Positions 19,742 to 30,142 of a DNA stretch of 64,000 bases are shown piece after piece. The notes under the pieces are model-generated. The model had not been told where the DNA came from. It was given only the letters and a program-made list of their open reading frames with translations, and did not search any database. Where the stretch lies: contig BBDR01000004.1 in NCBI GenBank assembly GCA_001312405.1, positions 248,001 to 312,000 of the forward strand, given 5' to 3'. Position 1 is the stretch's first letter. The number at the start of each line of letters is the position of its first letter. The DNA is from Clostridium sp. NkU-1 (GTDB lineage: Bacteria > Bacillota_A > Clostridia > Lachnospirales > Lachnospiraceae). Both the position numbers and the translations under genes were made by a program.

Positions 19742-20193
19742 TTATGGAAGCTGGCTCAGCCTGCTGTTTTGATATTCTCCTGAAAAGGTCACATCTTCTC
19801 CAAACCAGGAAGGAGGGGTGAAGCGTTCTGCTTCTTCTCTTTTTGGAAATTCCACTTCAGCCAATAAAAGCCCTTTAAAACGTCCTTCAAAAACATCCAG
19901 TTCTATGGTCAGATGATCAGAGCCTTCCAGGGGAATCAGATACCGCTTTTTCGTAAGGATATGGCCGTCTGCTTTTTTGATCAGGTGTTCATAAGACTCT
20001 GGCGTCAATGGGAGATTATATTCTTCCCGCTCTAAAAGCCCTTTGATTTGTAGGTAAGGTAAAAGGATTCATCCTCCCTGCGGATGCGGACGACAGGTTC
20101 TGTTGACAGGTACCCCTGTTCTATCAAGTGATAGGGGTATGCGGTGTAATCAGCCGGCGGCTGGGATATGAGATATTTACGTTCTATTTCCAT
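19742..20193 (-). CDS. CYTH-domain protein (triphosphate tunnel metalloenzyme family)
   Basis: About 150 residues beginning MEIERKYLI, the ExExK signature of CYTH/TTM proteins at the very N-terminus, followed by alternating basic strands VVRIRRED, FYLTYKSKG, EREEYNLPL and acidic strands IELDVFEG, LLAEVEFP, as expected for the eight-stranded tunnel that binds triphosphate and metal. Single-domain bacterial members are often inorganic triphosphatases; substrate not determinable here. One break: CCC at 20039-20041 should be one longer. AGGAGG lies 8 bases before the ATG. Convergent with mglC. Confidence 0.85.
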
Positions 20194-20245
20194 GAAAAAA
20201 ATCCTCCTGCTTTAATATTTTGTATTGCTGTATGTGCTGGTATAC

Positions 20246-20287
20246 CACGGGCATTCGCCCTGTTTCGCACTGCTCATTGCTTTCGTG
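20246..20287 (-). repeat. Repeat family 2, copy 3 (minimal 42-bp form)
   Basis: On the minus strand: CACGAAAGCAATGAGCAGTG, then CGAAACAGGGCGAATGCCCGTG. This is the shortest, uninterrupted copy, with CACG/CGTG ends. The rest of 20194-20443 holds no gene; a 7-bp inverted repeat GAATCAA (20340-20346) / TTGATTC (20369-20375) there could be an operator. Confidence 0.65.
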
Positions 20288-20443
20288 TATAAGTATATCA
20301 CATGGGAGCAAAAATAGAAGGCTCACCTTTCCTGTTTGTGAATCAATGGGACAGGAAGACAGATCCGGTTGATTCATTAGTATACAAAAAAGAGAAAACG
20401 TGGTAATATGGGGAAAACAGTGAAAATTCAGGAGATTAAGGAC

Positions 20444-21508
20444 ATGAAACGGTTTAGTAAACGGATGTTTGTGTTTTTTTCTGATTCTTTGGACTGTTTT
20501 CCTGGTTCATGGCTGTGCTCCCCGGGAGGAGGCAGAGGATACCAGGGAAAGCTCCAAATCAGAAGCTGGCACGGAAGGGTCCGTGAGGAGACAGGCCCTA
20601 AGATCGGGGTAAGCATATACCGCTATGACGATACATTCATGAAGCTGTATCGTTCCCAACTAAAGCAATACCTGGAAGAAACTTACCATGCGGAGGTGAT
20701 CATGCGCAATGCCGGGGGAGATCAGGAAGAGCAGAACCGGCAGATCAGCCAGTTTATTTCAGATGGGTGTGAAGGGATCATTGTAAATCCAGTCAAGGTA
20801 TCTGCTGCGGCCGGGCTTGTTAATACCTGCGGTCAGGCGGGGATTCCTTTGGTTTTCATTAACCGGGAACCAAAGGAAGAGGAACAGAAGCGGTGGCATG
20901 AGAATCATATGGCAGTGTCGTGTGTTGGGACGGATTCCAGGCAGGCCGGGACTTATCAGGGAGAGATTATACTGGAACTGCCTGATAAAGGGGATATAAA
21001 CGGCGATGGGGTAGTGTCTTACGCTATGCTCATGGGAGAAGAAGGCAATGAGGACAGCCGTTACCGGACGGAATATTCCATAAAAGCCTGGAAGAAGGGG
21101 GAATGAAGACGGAAAAACTTTTTTTCCGGCAATGGGGACTGGAATAAGGACAAAGGGAAAAAGCTTGCCGAAGAGGTACTGGCTGCCTATGGCAGCAGAA
21201 TTGAGGTGATCTTCTGCAACAATGATTCCATGGCAAACGGTGCTTTGGAAGCTGTGGAGGAGGCAGGCCGTGTGCCTGGAAAGGATATTTATCTTGTAGG
21301 GGTAGATGCCCTTCAGGATACGGTAAAATATATAAAAGAGGGAAAAATAGCCGGGACTGTTTTAAATGATCATGAGGGACAATCCCAGACAGCTGCCGAT
21401 ACTTTGACAAAAATGATTGACGGGGAAGATGTGGACACAAGGTATCTGGTGGATTATATCAAGGTCACTGCAATCAGTACCTTTCATACGTTAAAAGGAG
21501 AGGATTAA
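20444..21508 (+). CDS. Galactose-type sugar-binding lipoprotein (MglB paralogue)
   Basis: About 355 residues. After correction the start reads MKRFSKRMFVFFLILWTVFL with lipobox VHGC, then the GGBP-like domain KIGVSIYRYDDTFMKLYRSQ, LVFINREPKEEEQKRW, Ca2+-loop DINGDGVVSYAMLMGEEGN, EVIFCNNDSMANGALEAVEE and VGVDALQDTV. It is clearly homologous to mglB. ATG 20444 is chosen because GGAG lies 9 bases upstream. Breaks: seven T 20474-20480, one G lost near 20584, one C lost near 21088, seven T 21119-21125. It has no transporter subunits of its own and may share MglAC or act in sensing. Confidence 0.85.
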
Positions 21509-21509
21509 A

Positions 21510-22069
21510 ATGGGAAAAGTATTTGCGTTTTTAGCTGACGGATCAGAGGAAGTGGAGTTATTGGCTGTTGTGGATATTTTAAAAAGGGGTGGACAGGAGG
21601 TGACCCTTGTTTCCGTTACAGGAAAAAAAGACGTGGTAGGTGCCCATCAGATAAAAATCCAGGCGGATTTTGAATTTTCAGAGGTTGACTGTAAAAATGC
21701 CGATGTTCTGTTTCTTCCTGCGGGATGCCGGGGACCAGGAATTTAGGAGCTCACGGGGGGCTGTTAAATTCTTTAAAGGAAGCCCATGGAGAGAACAGGA
21801 GAATAGCGGCAATCTGTGCGGCGCCAAGCATTTTAGGAAAACTCGGTATGCTGGAAGGGAGAAAAGCAACCTGTTTTCCAGGCTTTGAACCGGAGCTTAA
21901 GGGAGCCTTGTATACAAAACAGGGGGTTGTTACGGATGGGAATATAACGACGGCCAGAGGTCTTGGCTATGCACTGGATTTGGGGATTGAACTTTTGGGT
22001 CTTCTGACGGATGAGAATCATGCCCGCCAGGTAAAGGAGGCCATCCAGTACGATCATATTTCCGTGTAA
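21510..22069 (+). CDS. DJ-1/PfpI family protein
   Basis: About 187 residues, DJ-1/ThiJ fold. Begins MGKVFAFLADGSEEVELLAV (the Glu that hydrogen-bonds the Cys is in GSEEVE) with nucleophile-elbow Cys in RIAAICAAPSILGKLGML. Such proteins act as deglycases, chaperones or redox sensors; the exact role is unknown. One break: a G lost near 21720 (restores FLPGGMPGTRNLGAHGG). It starts one base after the stop of the sugar-binding lipoprotein and is probably co-transcribed. Confidence 0.85.
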
Positions 22070-22085
22070 TGGGGCAGGTGATTGT

Positions 22086-23529
22086 ATGAAAAAGAGATGG
22101 GTATTATCGGTTCTTGCGGTTGTTTTCATCAGCCTTCTTACCGGATGTGAGAAGAAAGATCCATACGGATTGTCGGAAAAGAATCCGGTCACCATTACCA
22201 TCTGGCATTATTACAATGGCGTCCAGAAGGAGGAATTTGACCGCCTTGTGCAGGAGTTCAATGAAAATGAAGGACGAGGAAAAGGGATCATCGTCAAGGC
22301 ATTTAATAAGGGGAACATTGATGAATTAAGCACTCTGGTCAATGAAAGCATTGAAAAAAAGATTGGATCAGAGCCTTTGCCTGACATATTTTCCCGCTTA
22401 CGTGGATAAGGTTTACGAAGTGGACCAGATGGGATTGGCGGCAGATTTAAGCGGCTATCTGACTTCGGACGAAATTTCGGAATATGTGGATGCTATATAG
22501 AAGAAGGCAGGTTTGACAGCACTGGGGCGATCAAGGTATTTCCCATTGCCAAGTCTACGGAGATCCTTACGGTGAACAAGACGGACTGGGACAAGTTTGC
22601 CCAGGCAACGGGAGTGACAGAGGAGGCTTTTTCCACCTGGGAAGGGATCACCCGGGTGGCGGAGTCCTATTATAAATGGACGGACAGCTTGACAGAGACA
22701 CCGGATGATGGAAAGGCTTTTTTTGGAAGAGATGCTTTTGCTAATTATATGATCATTGGCAGCCTTCAGCTTGGTCATGAAATTTTTAAGATAGAGGATG
22801 GAAATATTGTCCTGGATTTTGATAAGCAGGTTATGAGGAAGCTGTGGGATAACTATTACGTACCCTATGTAAACGGGTATTTTGGTTCCTACGGGAAATT
22901 CCGGAGTGATGATGTAAAACAGGACGGCTGGCGGCCTTTGTGGGAGCGACCAGCGGAATTGCTTACTTTCCGAATTCAGTGACTCTTGAGGATGGGACCA
23001 ATTATGCCATAGAGAGCAAGCTTTACCCTCTTCCCAATTTTCAGGGGACCGTTCCATGTGCTGTTCAGCAGGGAGCCGGTATGATGGTGTTTAAATCTGA
23101 GGAAAAAAGGGAGTATGCTGCTGCTCTTTTCTTAAAATGGTTTACAAGCGTGGAGCAGAACATGGAATTTGCCATTGGCTCCGGTTATCTTCCGGTAAAG
23201 AAGGCTGCCGGAAATCAGGAAATGCTAAAGCCCTTCCTGGAGGAAACCAGTGAAAACAGCGGAGTATCACAGAACCTTTTAATAGGGCTTGACACAGCGA
23301 ATCAATACAGACTATATACTTCTAAACCATTTAAAGGCGGGGACCGTGCCAGAAGCGTGCTGAATTCTACAATGGCTTTAAAGGCAAAGGAAGATTATGA
23401 AGAGATATGTGCCCTTATGGCCAGGGAGTCAAACGGGAAAATGCAGTTGCAAATTTTGTAACAGAGGAAAACTTTAATAACTGGTACAAGGATACAATGG
23501 AGCAGTTGGAAGCGATTGTTGGAGAGTGA
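22086..23529 (+). CDS. Extracellular solute-binding lipoprotein, family 1 (carbohydrate)
   Basis: About 480 residues. Lipoprotein signal with LLTGC near residue 20, then the SBP_bac_1 start VTITIWHYYNGVQKEEFDRL, IFPAYVDKVYE and AQATGVTEEAFSTWEGI, and a C-terminal AAALFLKWFTSVEQNMEF. Five breaks: four T at 22389-22392 (three restores DIFPAYVDK), a C lost near 22493, an A lost near 22917, and a G lost near 23425. No permease genes follow; the next gene, 3 bases on, is a c-di-GMP signalling protein, so this binding protein may serve in sensing. Confidence 0.82.
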
Positions 23530-23532
23530 TTT

Positions 23533-26508
23533 ATGAAGAACAAGAGAAGTGAATCCATTCGCACCCAGCTTCTGGGACCATTGCTTATCCTGCTGGTCTT
23601 ACAGGCTGTTGTCATTGCAGGGCTGGTACTGTTTGGCGGAGTTTCCATTAAGCTAAAGAATAATGAGATACATATATTAAGTGAAAATACGGAAAGTACA
23701 AAGCTGGGCCTTGAAAAGGAAACCATTCACCACTGGATCGTTATGTTTAACAATTCCGACTTTATAACTGCCGGAATCCAGCAGGTGCTGGATCATGAGA
23801 AACGCCGGCCAAAGGATATCTCTACGGATTATGTTCTAAATAAAAAAATCGTTGAAGAGGTTATGGAAAAGTCCATAGAAATGCTCCACCTAAGCCATGC
23901 GACAGGCGTCTTTATGGTCTTAAACGGCCCTGCGGCCAAGAACAGTCCGGTTGATATGAAGGCAGGTTTTTACGTGCGGAATTCCAATTCAGGAGGGTAT
24001 TTAAAGGATAATTCGTCTCTTCTTATGGAGAGAGGATTGCCATCCATAGCGGAAAAGTATGACATCCCTTTGGATTCCTTCTGGGAGCTTGGCTTTCAGG
24101 AAGGCGAGGATAACAAAGCTTTCTCTTTTTATAAAAAGCCATATCTTATGGCAGTTCAAAATCAGGCGGCCCATGATGATGTCATGAAATATGCTTATTT
24201 AAGCCCTCCCTTCCGTTTAAGCCCCAGGGATATGCAGGTGGTGACCTACTCCATCCCAATCATCCTTAATGACGGGACCGTTGTGGGAGTTTGCGGGCTG
24301 GAACTAACCTTAAACCAGCTTGAGCAGATTCTGGGAGAAGACCAGACAAGCGGCAGCTATGAAGAATGCTGGCTTTTAGGCATCCGGAACAAGAGGACAA
24401 AAACCATTGTTCCAGTCGCGTATTCCGGGTATCTGTATAACCAGTATTTTAACGAGAGCCAACGAATCAGTTATGTGGATAATGAGGAAGAAAACATCAG
24501 TGAGCTGAGGTCCTCGGAAGGAACCAGGTGGTATGCCAGCATAAAAAGCCTTGATGTCTATGGAACCAACGGGCCCTTTGAGGGGGAAGAGTGGGTATTG
24601 GCCGGTATTGCACGTCAGGAGGATCTGCTGTCTTTTTATAATGCAATCCGGCGCATGCTTCTCGGTTCCATGGCAGTCCCGCTTATATTCAGCCTGCTGG
24701 GAGCATTTGTCATAGGAAAGATCATGACAGAGCCTATCCGCAGGCTGGTCACGGAGTTAAGGGGGCAATCAGGAAGAAGTGGACTTTCCCTTAACAGAGT
24801 ACATATCAGAGAAATCGATGAGCTGTCAGAAACCATTGAACAATTAAACCGGGACGTGGAACGGGCGTCGTCAAAGATTTCAAGCATTCTGGAACATGCC
24901 AATGTCCTGATCGGCGTATTTGAATACGAGGAAGAGGCTGACCGTGTGTTCTGCAGCCGGTCTTTGTTTGAGATGCTGGGCTGGAGGCATATGGAGGAAC
25001 CCTACTGCTATATAAAAACGGCAGAATTCAAGAAATACATGGAGAAGACTTTTATTGGAATTAAAATAAAAGGAGACCGTATTTTACAGTCCCTGGAAGG
25101 CCCTCAGGGAACGCGGTGGGTGGAATTTATTCTGGACGGATCAAAAAAAAGGGACCATACTGGGCGTGTGCTCGGATGTGACTGCTGATGTAGAGGAAAA
25201 GGAAAAGCTGGAGCGGGAGAGAAATTATGACCTGCTGACGGATATTTACAACCGGAGGGCATTTAGAGAACAGGTTACAGCTGCCATGAAGAGGCAGAAA
25301 GGGAAGGTTTCTGCACTGGTCATGTGGGATCTGGATAATTTAAAATATATCAATGATACCTACGGGCATGACGAAGGAGACCGCTACATTGTCCTTTTTG
25401 CCAGCTGCTTAAAAATATTTTCAGAAAAGGGAGGAATTGTAGCCCGATATTCCGGAGATGAATTTGTTACCTTTCTGGAAGCAGATGAAAAAGAAGAGAT
25501 CAGAAACAAGATCCAGGAATTCATGAAGCATATTCAGAAGTTTTCACTGAATACGGGAGAGGGATACCAGTTCCCCATCCGTGTGTCAGGAGGGCTTTCC
25601 TGGTGTCCTGATGATGCAAAAGACTTTGACACCCTGTTTAATCATGCGGATTTTGCAATGTATATGGTGAAGCACAGCGTAAAAGGGATTGTTAAAGAAT
25701 TTGATTTCAACGAATATACCCATAATTCTTATATGCTTGCTGGCAGTGAAGAATTTAACCGGATGCTGGACAAAAAAGAGGTTCGTTTTGCGTTTCAGCC
25801 CATTGCAACAAGGGAAGGATCTATCTATGGCTATGAGCTGCTGATGCGTCCGGACTTTGCCAATATGAAGGGGATCAGTGAGGTCTTAAATCTGGCAAGA
25901 GCTCAGGCAAAGCTTCCCCAGATGGAGGCTCTCACCTGGTTTTCAGCCTTAAGGCAGTTATGGAACAGGCTTTGGCCGGGCAGCTGGGACCGGATGAAAA
26001 GCTGTTTGTCAATTCCATTGCCAGCGTATGCTTAACAGACGCAGAGCAGAGGGAACTGGAAGAAAACTATGGAGAGCTGCTCCACCGGATCGTCATTGAA
26101 ATGACAGAAGGAGAACCGGCAAGCCATGACTTCATGCACCGCAAAATCGATATGGCAAGACAGTGGAAGGGGCAGATCGCAGTTGATGATTTCGGAACAG
26201 GATATAACAGTGAGGCCATTCTCCTGCGCATGAGGCCTGATATCATTAAGGTGGATACAAATCTGGTAAAACGGATCCATGAAGACCCGAACCGCCAGAT
26301 CATTTTAAGGAACCTTTTGAATTTTGCAATGCAAAACAACATCACTGTTCTGGCAGAGGGAGTGGAGACTCCGGAAGAGCTGGAATTTCTCATGAATTGC
26401 GGGGTTTCTCTGTTCCAGGGATATTATATTGCCAGACCGCAGATGGAGATCAGGCCCCTTGACCCCTACATCGTGAAGCGATTGCAGGAGTTTTCAGGAA
26501 AAACCTGA
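23533..26508 (+). CDS. Membrane Cache-PAS-GGDEF-EAL signalling protein
   Basis: About 990 residues. TM1 at 14-36, extracellular Cache-like domain to about 370, TM2 (MLLGSMAVPLIFSLLGAFVI), HAMP-like EPIRRLVTEL, a PAS-like segment (SILEHANVLIGVFEYEEE), GGDEF domain with variant motif RYSGDEFV near residue 645, and EAL domain with YELLMRP, FVNSIAS, IEMTEGE, AVDDFGTGY, IKVD, LAEGVET and FQGYYIARP. The EAL catalytic residues appear complete; the GGDEF motif is SGDEF, so cyclase activity is less certain. Breaks: eight A 25143-25150 (seven expected) and one A lost near 25952. Likely sets c-di-GMP in response to an external ligand. Confidence 0.88.
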
Positions 26509-26546
26509 TTTAATCATAAATAATACTGGAATTTGCGGGACGAGTA

Positions 26547-26555
26547 TGTTATAAT
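26547..26555 (+). promoter_or_regulatory. Extended -10 promoter of tig
   Basis: TGTTATAAT at 26547-26555 is a perfect extended -10 (TGnTATAAT). No good -35 is present. Transcription would begin near 26562, 60 bases before tig. Confidence 0.6.
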
Positions 26556-26621
26556 GCTAAATTGAAGTGTAACGCCCTGTTGATTTGGCGGTTCACATAT
26601 ATTTCAAGGAGGAACCCTTTA

Positions 26622-27909
26622 ATGAGTTTACAAGTAGAAAAATTAGAAAAGAACATGGCAAAATTAACGGTAGAAGTGTCGGCGGAAGAGTTTGACAAGG
26701 CTCTTACCGCAGCTTACAATAAGAATAAGGGCAGATTCAATATCCCTGGTTTCAGAAAAGGGAAAGCTCCTCAGGCCATGGTTGAGAAGATGTATGGAGC
26801 AGGTATTTTATATGAAGATGCAGTAAATGAGGCTCTTGACGCAACCTATGGCGACGCAGCAGAAGAAAGCGGACTGGACATTGTTTCCAGACCTGAAATT
26901 GACATTGTACAGGTAGAAAAGGGAAAGACCCTGATCTATACTGCAACAGTTGCAGTTAAGCCGGAAGTGACTCTTGGCGAGTATAAGGGATTAGAAGTGA
27001 CCAAGTCAACTGCTGAAGTGACCGAGGAAGATATTGATGCTGAATTAAAGAGAGTTCAGGAACAGAATTCCAGACTGATCACCGTAGAGGACAGAGCCGT
27101 AGAGGATGGCGACCAGACTGTTATCAATTTTGAAGGTTTTGTAGACGGAAAGCCATTTGAAGGCGGAAAGGGTGAGGATTATCCTCTTACCATTGGTTCC
27201 CATTCCTTCATTGATACCTTTGAAGAGCAGTTAATCGGCAAGAACATCGGCGAAGAGTGTGATGTCAACGTAACCTTCCCAAATGAGTACCATGCAACAG
27301 AACTGGCAGGAAAGCCTGCATTATTTAAGGTGACTGTAAAGGAAATTAAGAAAAAAAGAACTTCCTGAGTTAAACGACGAGTTTGCAAGCGAAGTTTCTG
27401 AATTTGAGACATTGGAAGAGTACAAGAACGACATCAGGGAAAAGGTTGCTTCAAGAAAAGAGAAAGAAGCGGCAACAGAGAACGAAGACCGTGTGGTAGA
27501 GAAGGTTGTTGAGAATGCTGCCATGGAGATTCCTGAGCCGATGATCGACAGCCAGGTGAACAACATGGTCAATGACTATGCAAGAAGAATGCAGAGCCAG
27601 GGCCTGTCTCTTGACCAGTATATGAAATTTACAGGCATGACTCTTCAGTCCTTAAAAGAGCAGATGAAGCCACAGGCTCTTAAGAGAATCCAGACAAGAC
27701 TGGTACTGGAAGCAGTTGTAAAGGCAGAGAACATTACAGCTTCTGATGAAGCGGTTGAGAAAGAAATCGCAAGCATGGCAGAAGCTTATAAGATGGAGGT
27801 CTCTCTGGTGAAGGAATCTCTTGGAGAGAACGGCATCCAGCAGATGAAGGAAGATCTGGCAGTTCAGGAAGCAGTAGATTTTCTTGTTGCAGAAGCAAAA
27901 TTAGTTTAA
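26622..27909 (+). CDS. tig: Trigger factor (ribosome-associated chaperone, PPIase)
   Basis: About 429 residues. N-terminal ribosome-binding domain with signature FNIPGFRKGKAP near residue 43, FKBP-type PPIase domain at about 150-245 (VEDGDQTVINFEGFVDGKPF; FPNEYHATELAGKPALF), then the helical C-terminal chaperone domain. ATG 26622 follows AAGGAGG. One break at seven A, 27351-27357; six gives KEIKKKELPELNDEF. First gene of the tig-clpP-clpX-lon-engB cluster. Confidence 0.96.
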
Positions 27910-27921
27910 GAAGTATTACCT

Positions 27922-28024
27922 GAATAGATTCCTGGCATTTTTGTCCGGAGTCTATTCCGCTTTGATAAGAGATATCCTGGGGGTATCCCTTTACGCCCGG
28001 CAAAACAGGGCGAATATAGGAAAG
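27922..28024 (+). repeat. tig-clpP gap: hairpin plus 52-bp repeat copy E (variant)
   Basis: A hairpin GAATAGA (27922-27928) / TCTATTC (27951-27957) is followed at 27970-28024 by a variant repeat unit with GGGGGTATCCCTTTACGCCCGG...GGGCG and ATAGGAAAG, in the same orientation as clpP (ATG 28045). Confidence 0.65.
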
Positions 28025-28044
28025 AACAGACAGGAGGAAGACAG

Positions 28045-28632
28045 ATGAGTTTAGTACCTTATGTCATTGAATCAACCAGTAAGGGCGAACGTTCTTACGA
28101 TATTTATTCCAGACTTCTTAAGGAGAGGATCATTTTCCTTGGGGAAGAGGTATCCGATGTATCAGCAAGCCTTGTTGTGGCCCAGCTGTTGTTTTTAGAG
28201 GCAGAGGATCCGAATAAGGATATCAACCTCTATATCAACAGCCCCGGTGGTTCCGTTACCGCAGGCATGGCAATTTATGATACCATGAACTATATTAAAT
28301 GTGATGTTTCTACTGTTTGTATGGGCATGGCAGCCAGCATGGGAGCATTTCTGCTGGCCGGCGGAGCAAAGGGAAAACGGTTCGCTCTTCCAAATGCGGA
28401 GGTTATGATTCATCAGCCATCCGGCGGAGCAAAGGGCCAGGCCACTGAGATCCGGATCGTAGCTGAGAATATACTGAAGATAAAGAAGCGTTTAAATGAA
28501 ATCCTGTCCGCAAATACTGGTCAGCCTTATGAGGTCATTGAACGTGATACGGAACGTGACAATTATATGAGTGCGGAAGAGGCGAAGGCATATGGCTTGA
28601 TCGATGATATCATCTACAGCCATGACCGATAA
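28045..28632 (+). CDS. clpP: ATP-dependent Clp protease proteolytic subunit
   Basis: 195-residue serine peptidase that forms the double-ring chamber fed by ClpX. Catalytic Ser in [11 protein letters not shown] near residue 97, His in [13 protein letters not shown] near 122, and the Asp in [20 protein letters not shown]. Starts at ATG 28045 after AGGAGG. Intact. Followed by repeats and clpX, its usual partner. Confidence 0.97.
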   Translation: MSLVPYVIESTSKGERSYDIYSRLLKERIIFLGEEVSDVSASLVVAQLLFLEAEDPNKDINLYINSPGGSVTAGMAIYDTMNYIKCDVSTVCMGMAASMGAFLLAGGAKGKRFALPNAEVMIHQPSGGAKGQATEIRIVAENILKIKKRLNEILSANTGQPYEVIERDTERDNYMSAEEAKAYGLIDDIIYSHDR

Positions 28633-28633
28633 A

Positions 28634-28746
28634 CCTTTACGCCTAAGCAGCCAGGACAATTGATAGGAAACACCCTGCGGGCATCCCTTTAGCCCGATCA
28701 AGCGGGGTGGGCACTGCCCAGAGGGCGTGGGCAAGAATTAGGAAAG
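28634..28746 (+). repeat. 52-bp intercistronic hairpin repeat, copy F (two diverged units)
   Basis: CCTTTACGCCTAAGCAGCC..., then GGAAACACCCTGCGGGCAT, TAGCCCGATCAAGCGGGGTGGGC and GGGCGTGGGCAAGAATTAGG, ending GGAAAG 15 bases before the clpX ATG. Confidence 0.75.
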
Positions 28747-28760
28747 AATGAGGTGTGTAT

Positions 28761-30063
28761 ATGCCGGTCAGAACAGACGACAAGATCCGATGCTCTTTTT
28801 GCGGGAAGACTCAGGATCAGGTAAAGAAACTCATTGCCGGTTCCAATAATGTCTACATCTGTGACGAATGCATTGATTTGTGCGCAGAGATATTAGAGGA
28901 AGAATTTGACAGCCATGAGGATGAAGGACCTGATTTTGGTGATATTAACCTGATGAAGCCAAAAGAAATCAAGGCTTTTTTAGATGATTATGTCATTGGT
29001 CAGGATAACGCAAAAAAAGGTATTGTCTGTAGCAGTCTATAACCACTACAAAAGAATCACTTCCAGAAAGAAAATGGATGTGGATGTGCAAAAGAGCAAT
29101 ATTCTGATGTTAGGTCCTACCGGCTCCGGTAAAACCTATCTTGCGCAGACGTTGGCAAAGGTCTTAAATGTTCCGTTTGCCATTGCAGATGCCACCGCTC
29201 TTACAGAAGCCGGTTATGTGGGCGAGGACGTGGAGAACATCCTTTTAAAACTCATTCAGGCGGCTGATTATGACATCAGCAGGGCTGAATATGGAATTAT
29301 CTATATTGATGAGATTGATAAAATAACAAAGAAGTCGGAAAATGTGTCCATTACCAGGGACGTTTCCGGTGAAGGCGTACAGCAGGCTCTTTTAAAGATC
29401 CTGGAAGGCACGGTCGCAAGTGTTCCGCCCCAGGGTGGAAGAAAGCATCCCCACCAGGAACTTTTACAAATTAATACGACCAACATTCTGTTCATCTGCG
29501 GCGGCGCCTTTGATGGATTGGAAAAAATCATTGAACGCCGGTTAAGCGCTGGCTCCATCGGCTTTAATGCGGAAATCGTAGATAAGAATAAGACGGATAT
29601 TGATGATCTTCTGAAAAAGACCCTTCCCCAGGATCTGGTGAAATTCGGACTGATACCGGAGTTTATCGGCCGGGTGCCGATTACCGTATCCCTGGAGCTC
29701 CTGGACCGGGAAGCACTTGTGAAGATTTTGACAGCACCGAAGAATGCCCTGGTCAAACAGTATCAAAAGCTGTTTGAACTGGATGATGTGAAACTTGAGC
29801 TGACAAAAGAAGCGGTTGAGCGGATCGCTGAGCTGGCAGTGGAGAGGAAAACAGGCGCCAGAGGCTTGCGTTCCATTATGGAAAGCGTAATGATGGATTT
29901 GATGTACGAAATTCCATCTGACAGCAGCATTGGAATCTGCACGATTACCAGGGATGTTGTAGATAAAAAGGGTGAGCCGGAGCTGATTTATCGGGACACG
30001 GCAGTTCCCAGAAAATCACTGGCTCAGAAGTTAAGAAAAGATAAGACAGGCGAGATCGCATAG
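28761..30063 (+). CDS. clpX: ATP-dependent Clp protease ATP-binding subunit ClpX
   Basis: About 434 residues. N-terminal zinc-binding domain with CSFC and CDEC pairs at residues 10-40, Walker A GPTGSGKT near 118, Walker B YIDEIDKI near 182, the IGF-loop region GSIGFNAE for ClpP docking, and sensor-2 [10 protein letters not shown]. One break at seven A, 29012-29018; six gives [23 protein letters not shown] 28761 is preferred over the GTG at 28755. Terminator-like hairpin follows. Confidence 0.96.
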
Positions 30064-30081
30064 GTCCCTGCATGAGTCGGG

Positions 30082-30121
30082 AAGGTGTTACAGCGAGAAA
30101 AATCTGCTGGAACACCTTTTT
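30082..30121 (+). terminator. Terminator between clpX and lon
   Basis: AAGGTGTTACAGC (30082-30094) pairs with GCTGGAACACCTT (30106-30118) and is followed by T. It lies only 22 bases before the lon ATG, so it either attenuates read-through into lon or separates the units. Confidence 0.7.
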
Positions 30122-30142
30122 GAATGCAAAGGAGAGAACACA

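Noticed and set aside
25166..26508. Separate GGDEF and EAL genes
   Set aside because: Single-base corrections at 25143-25150 and near 25952 join them with the Cache part into one normal multidomain protein.
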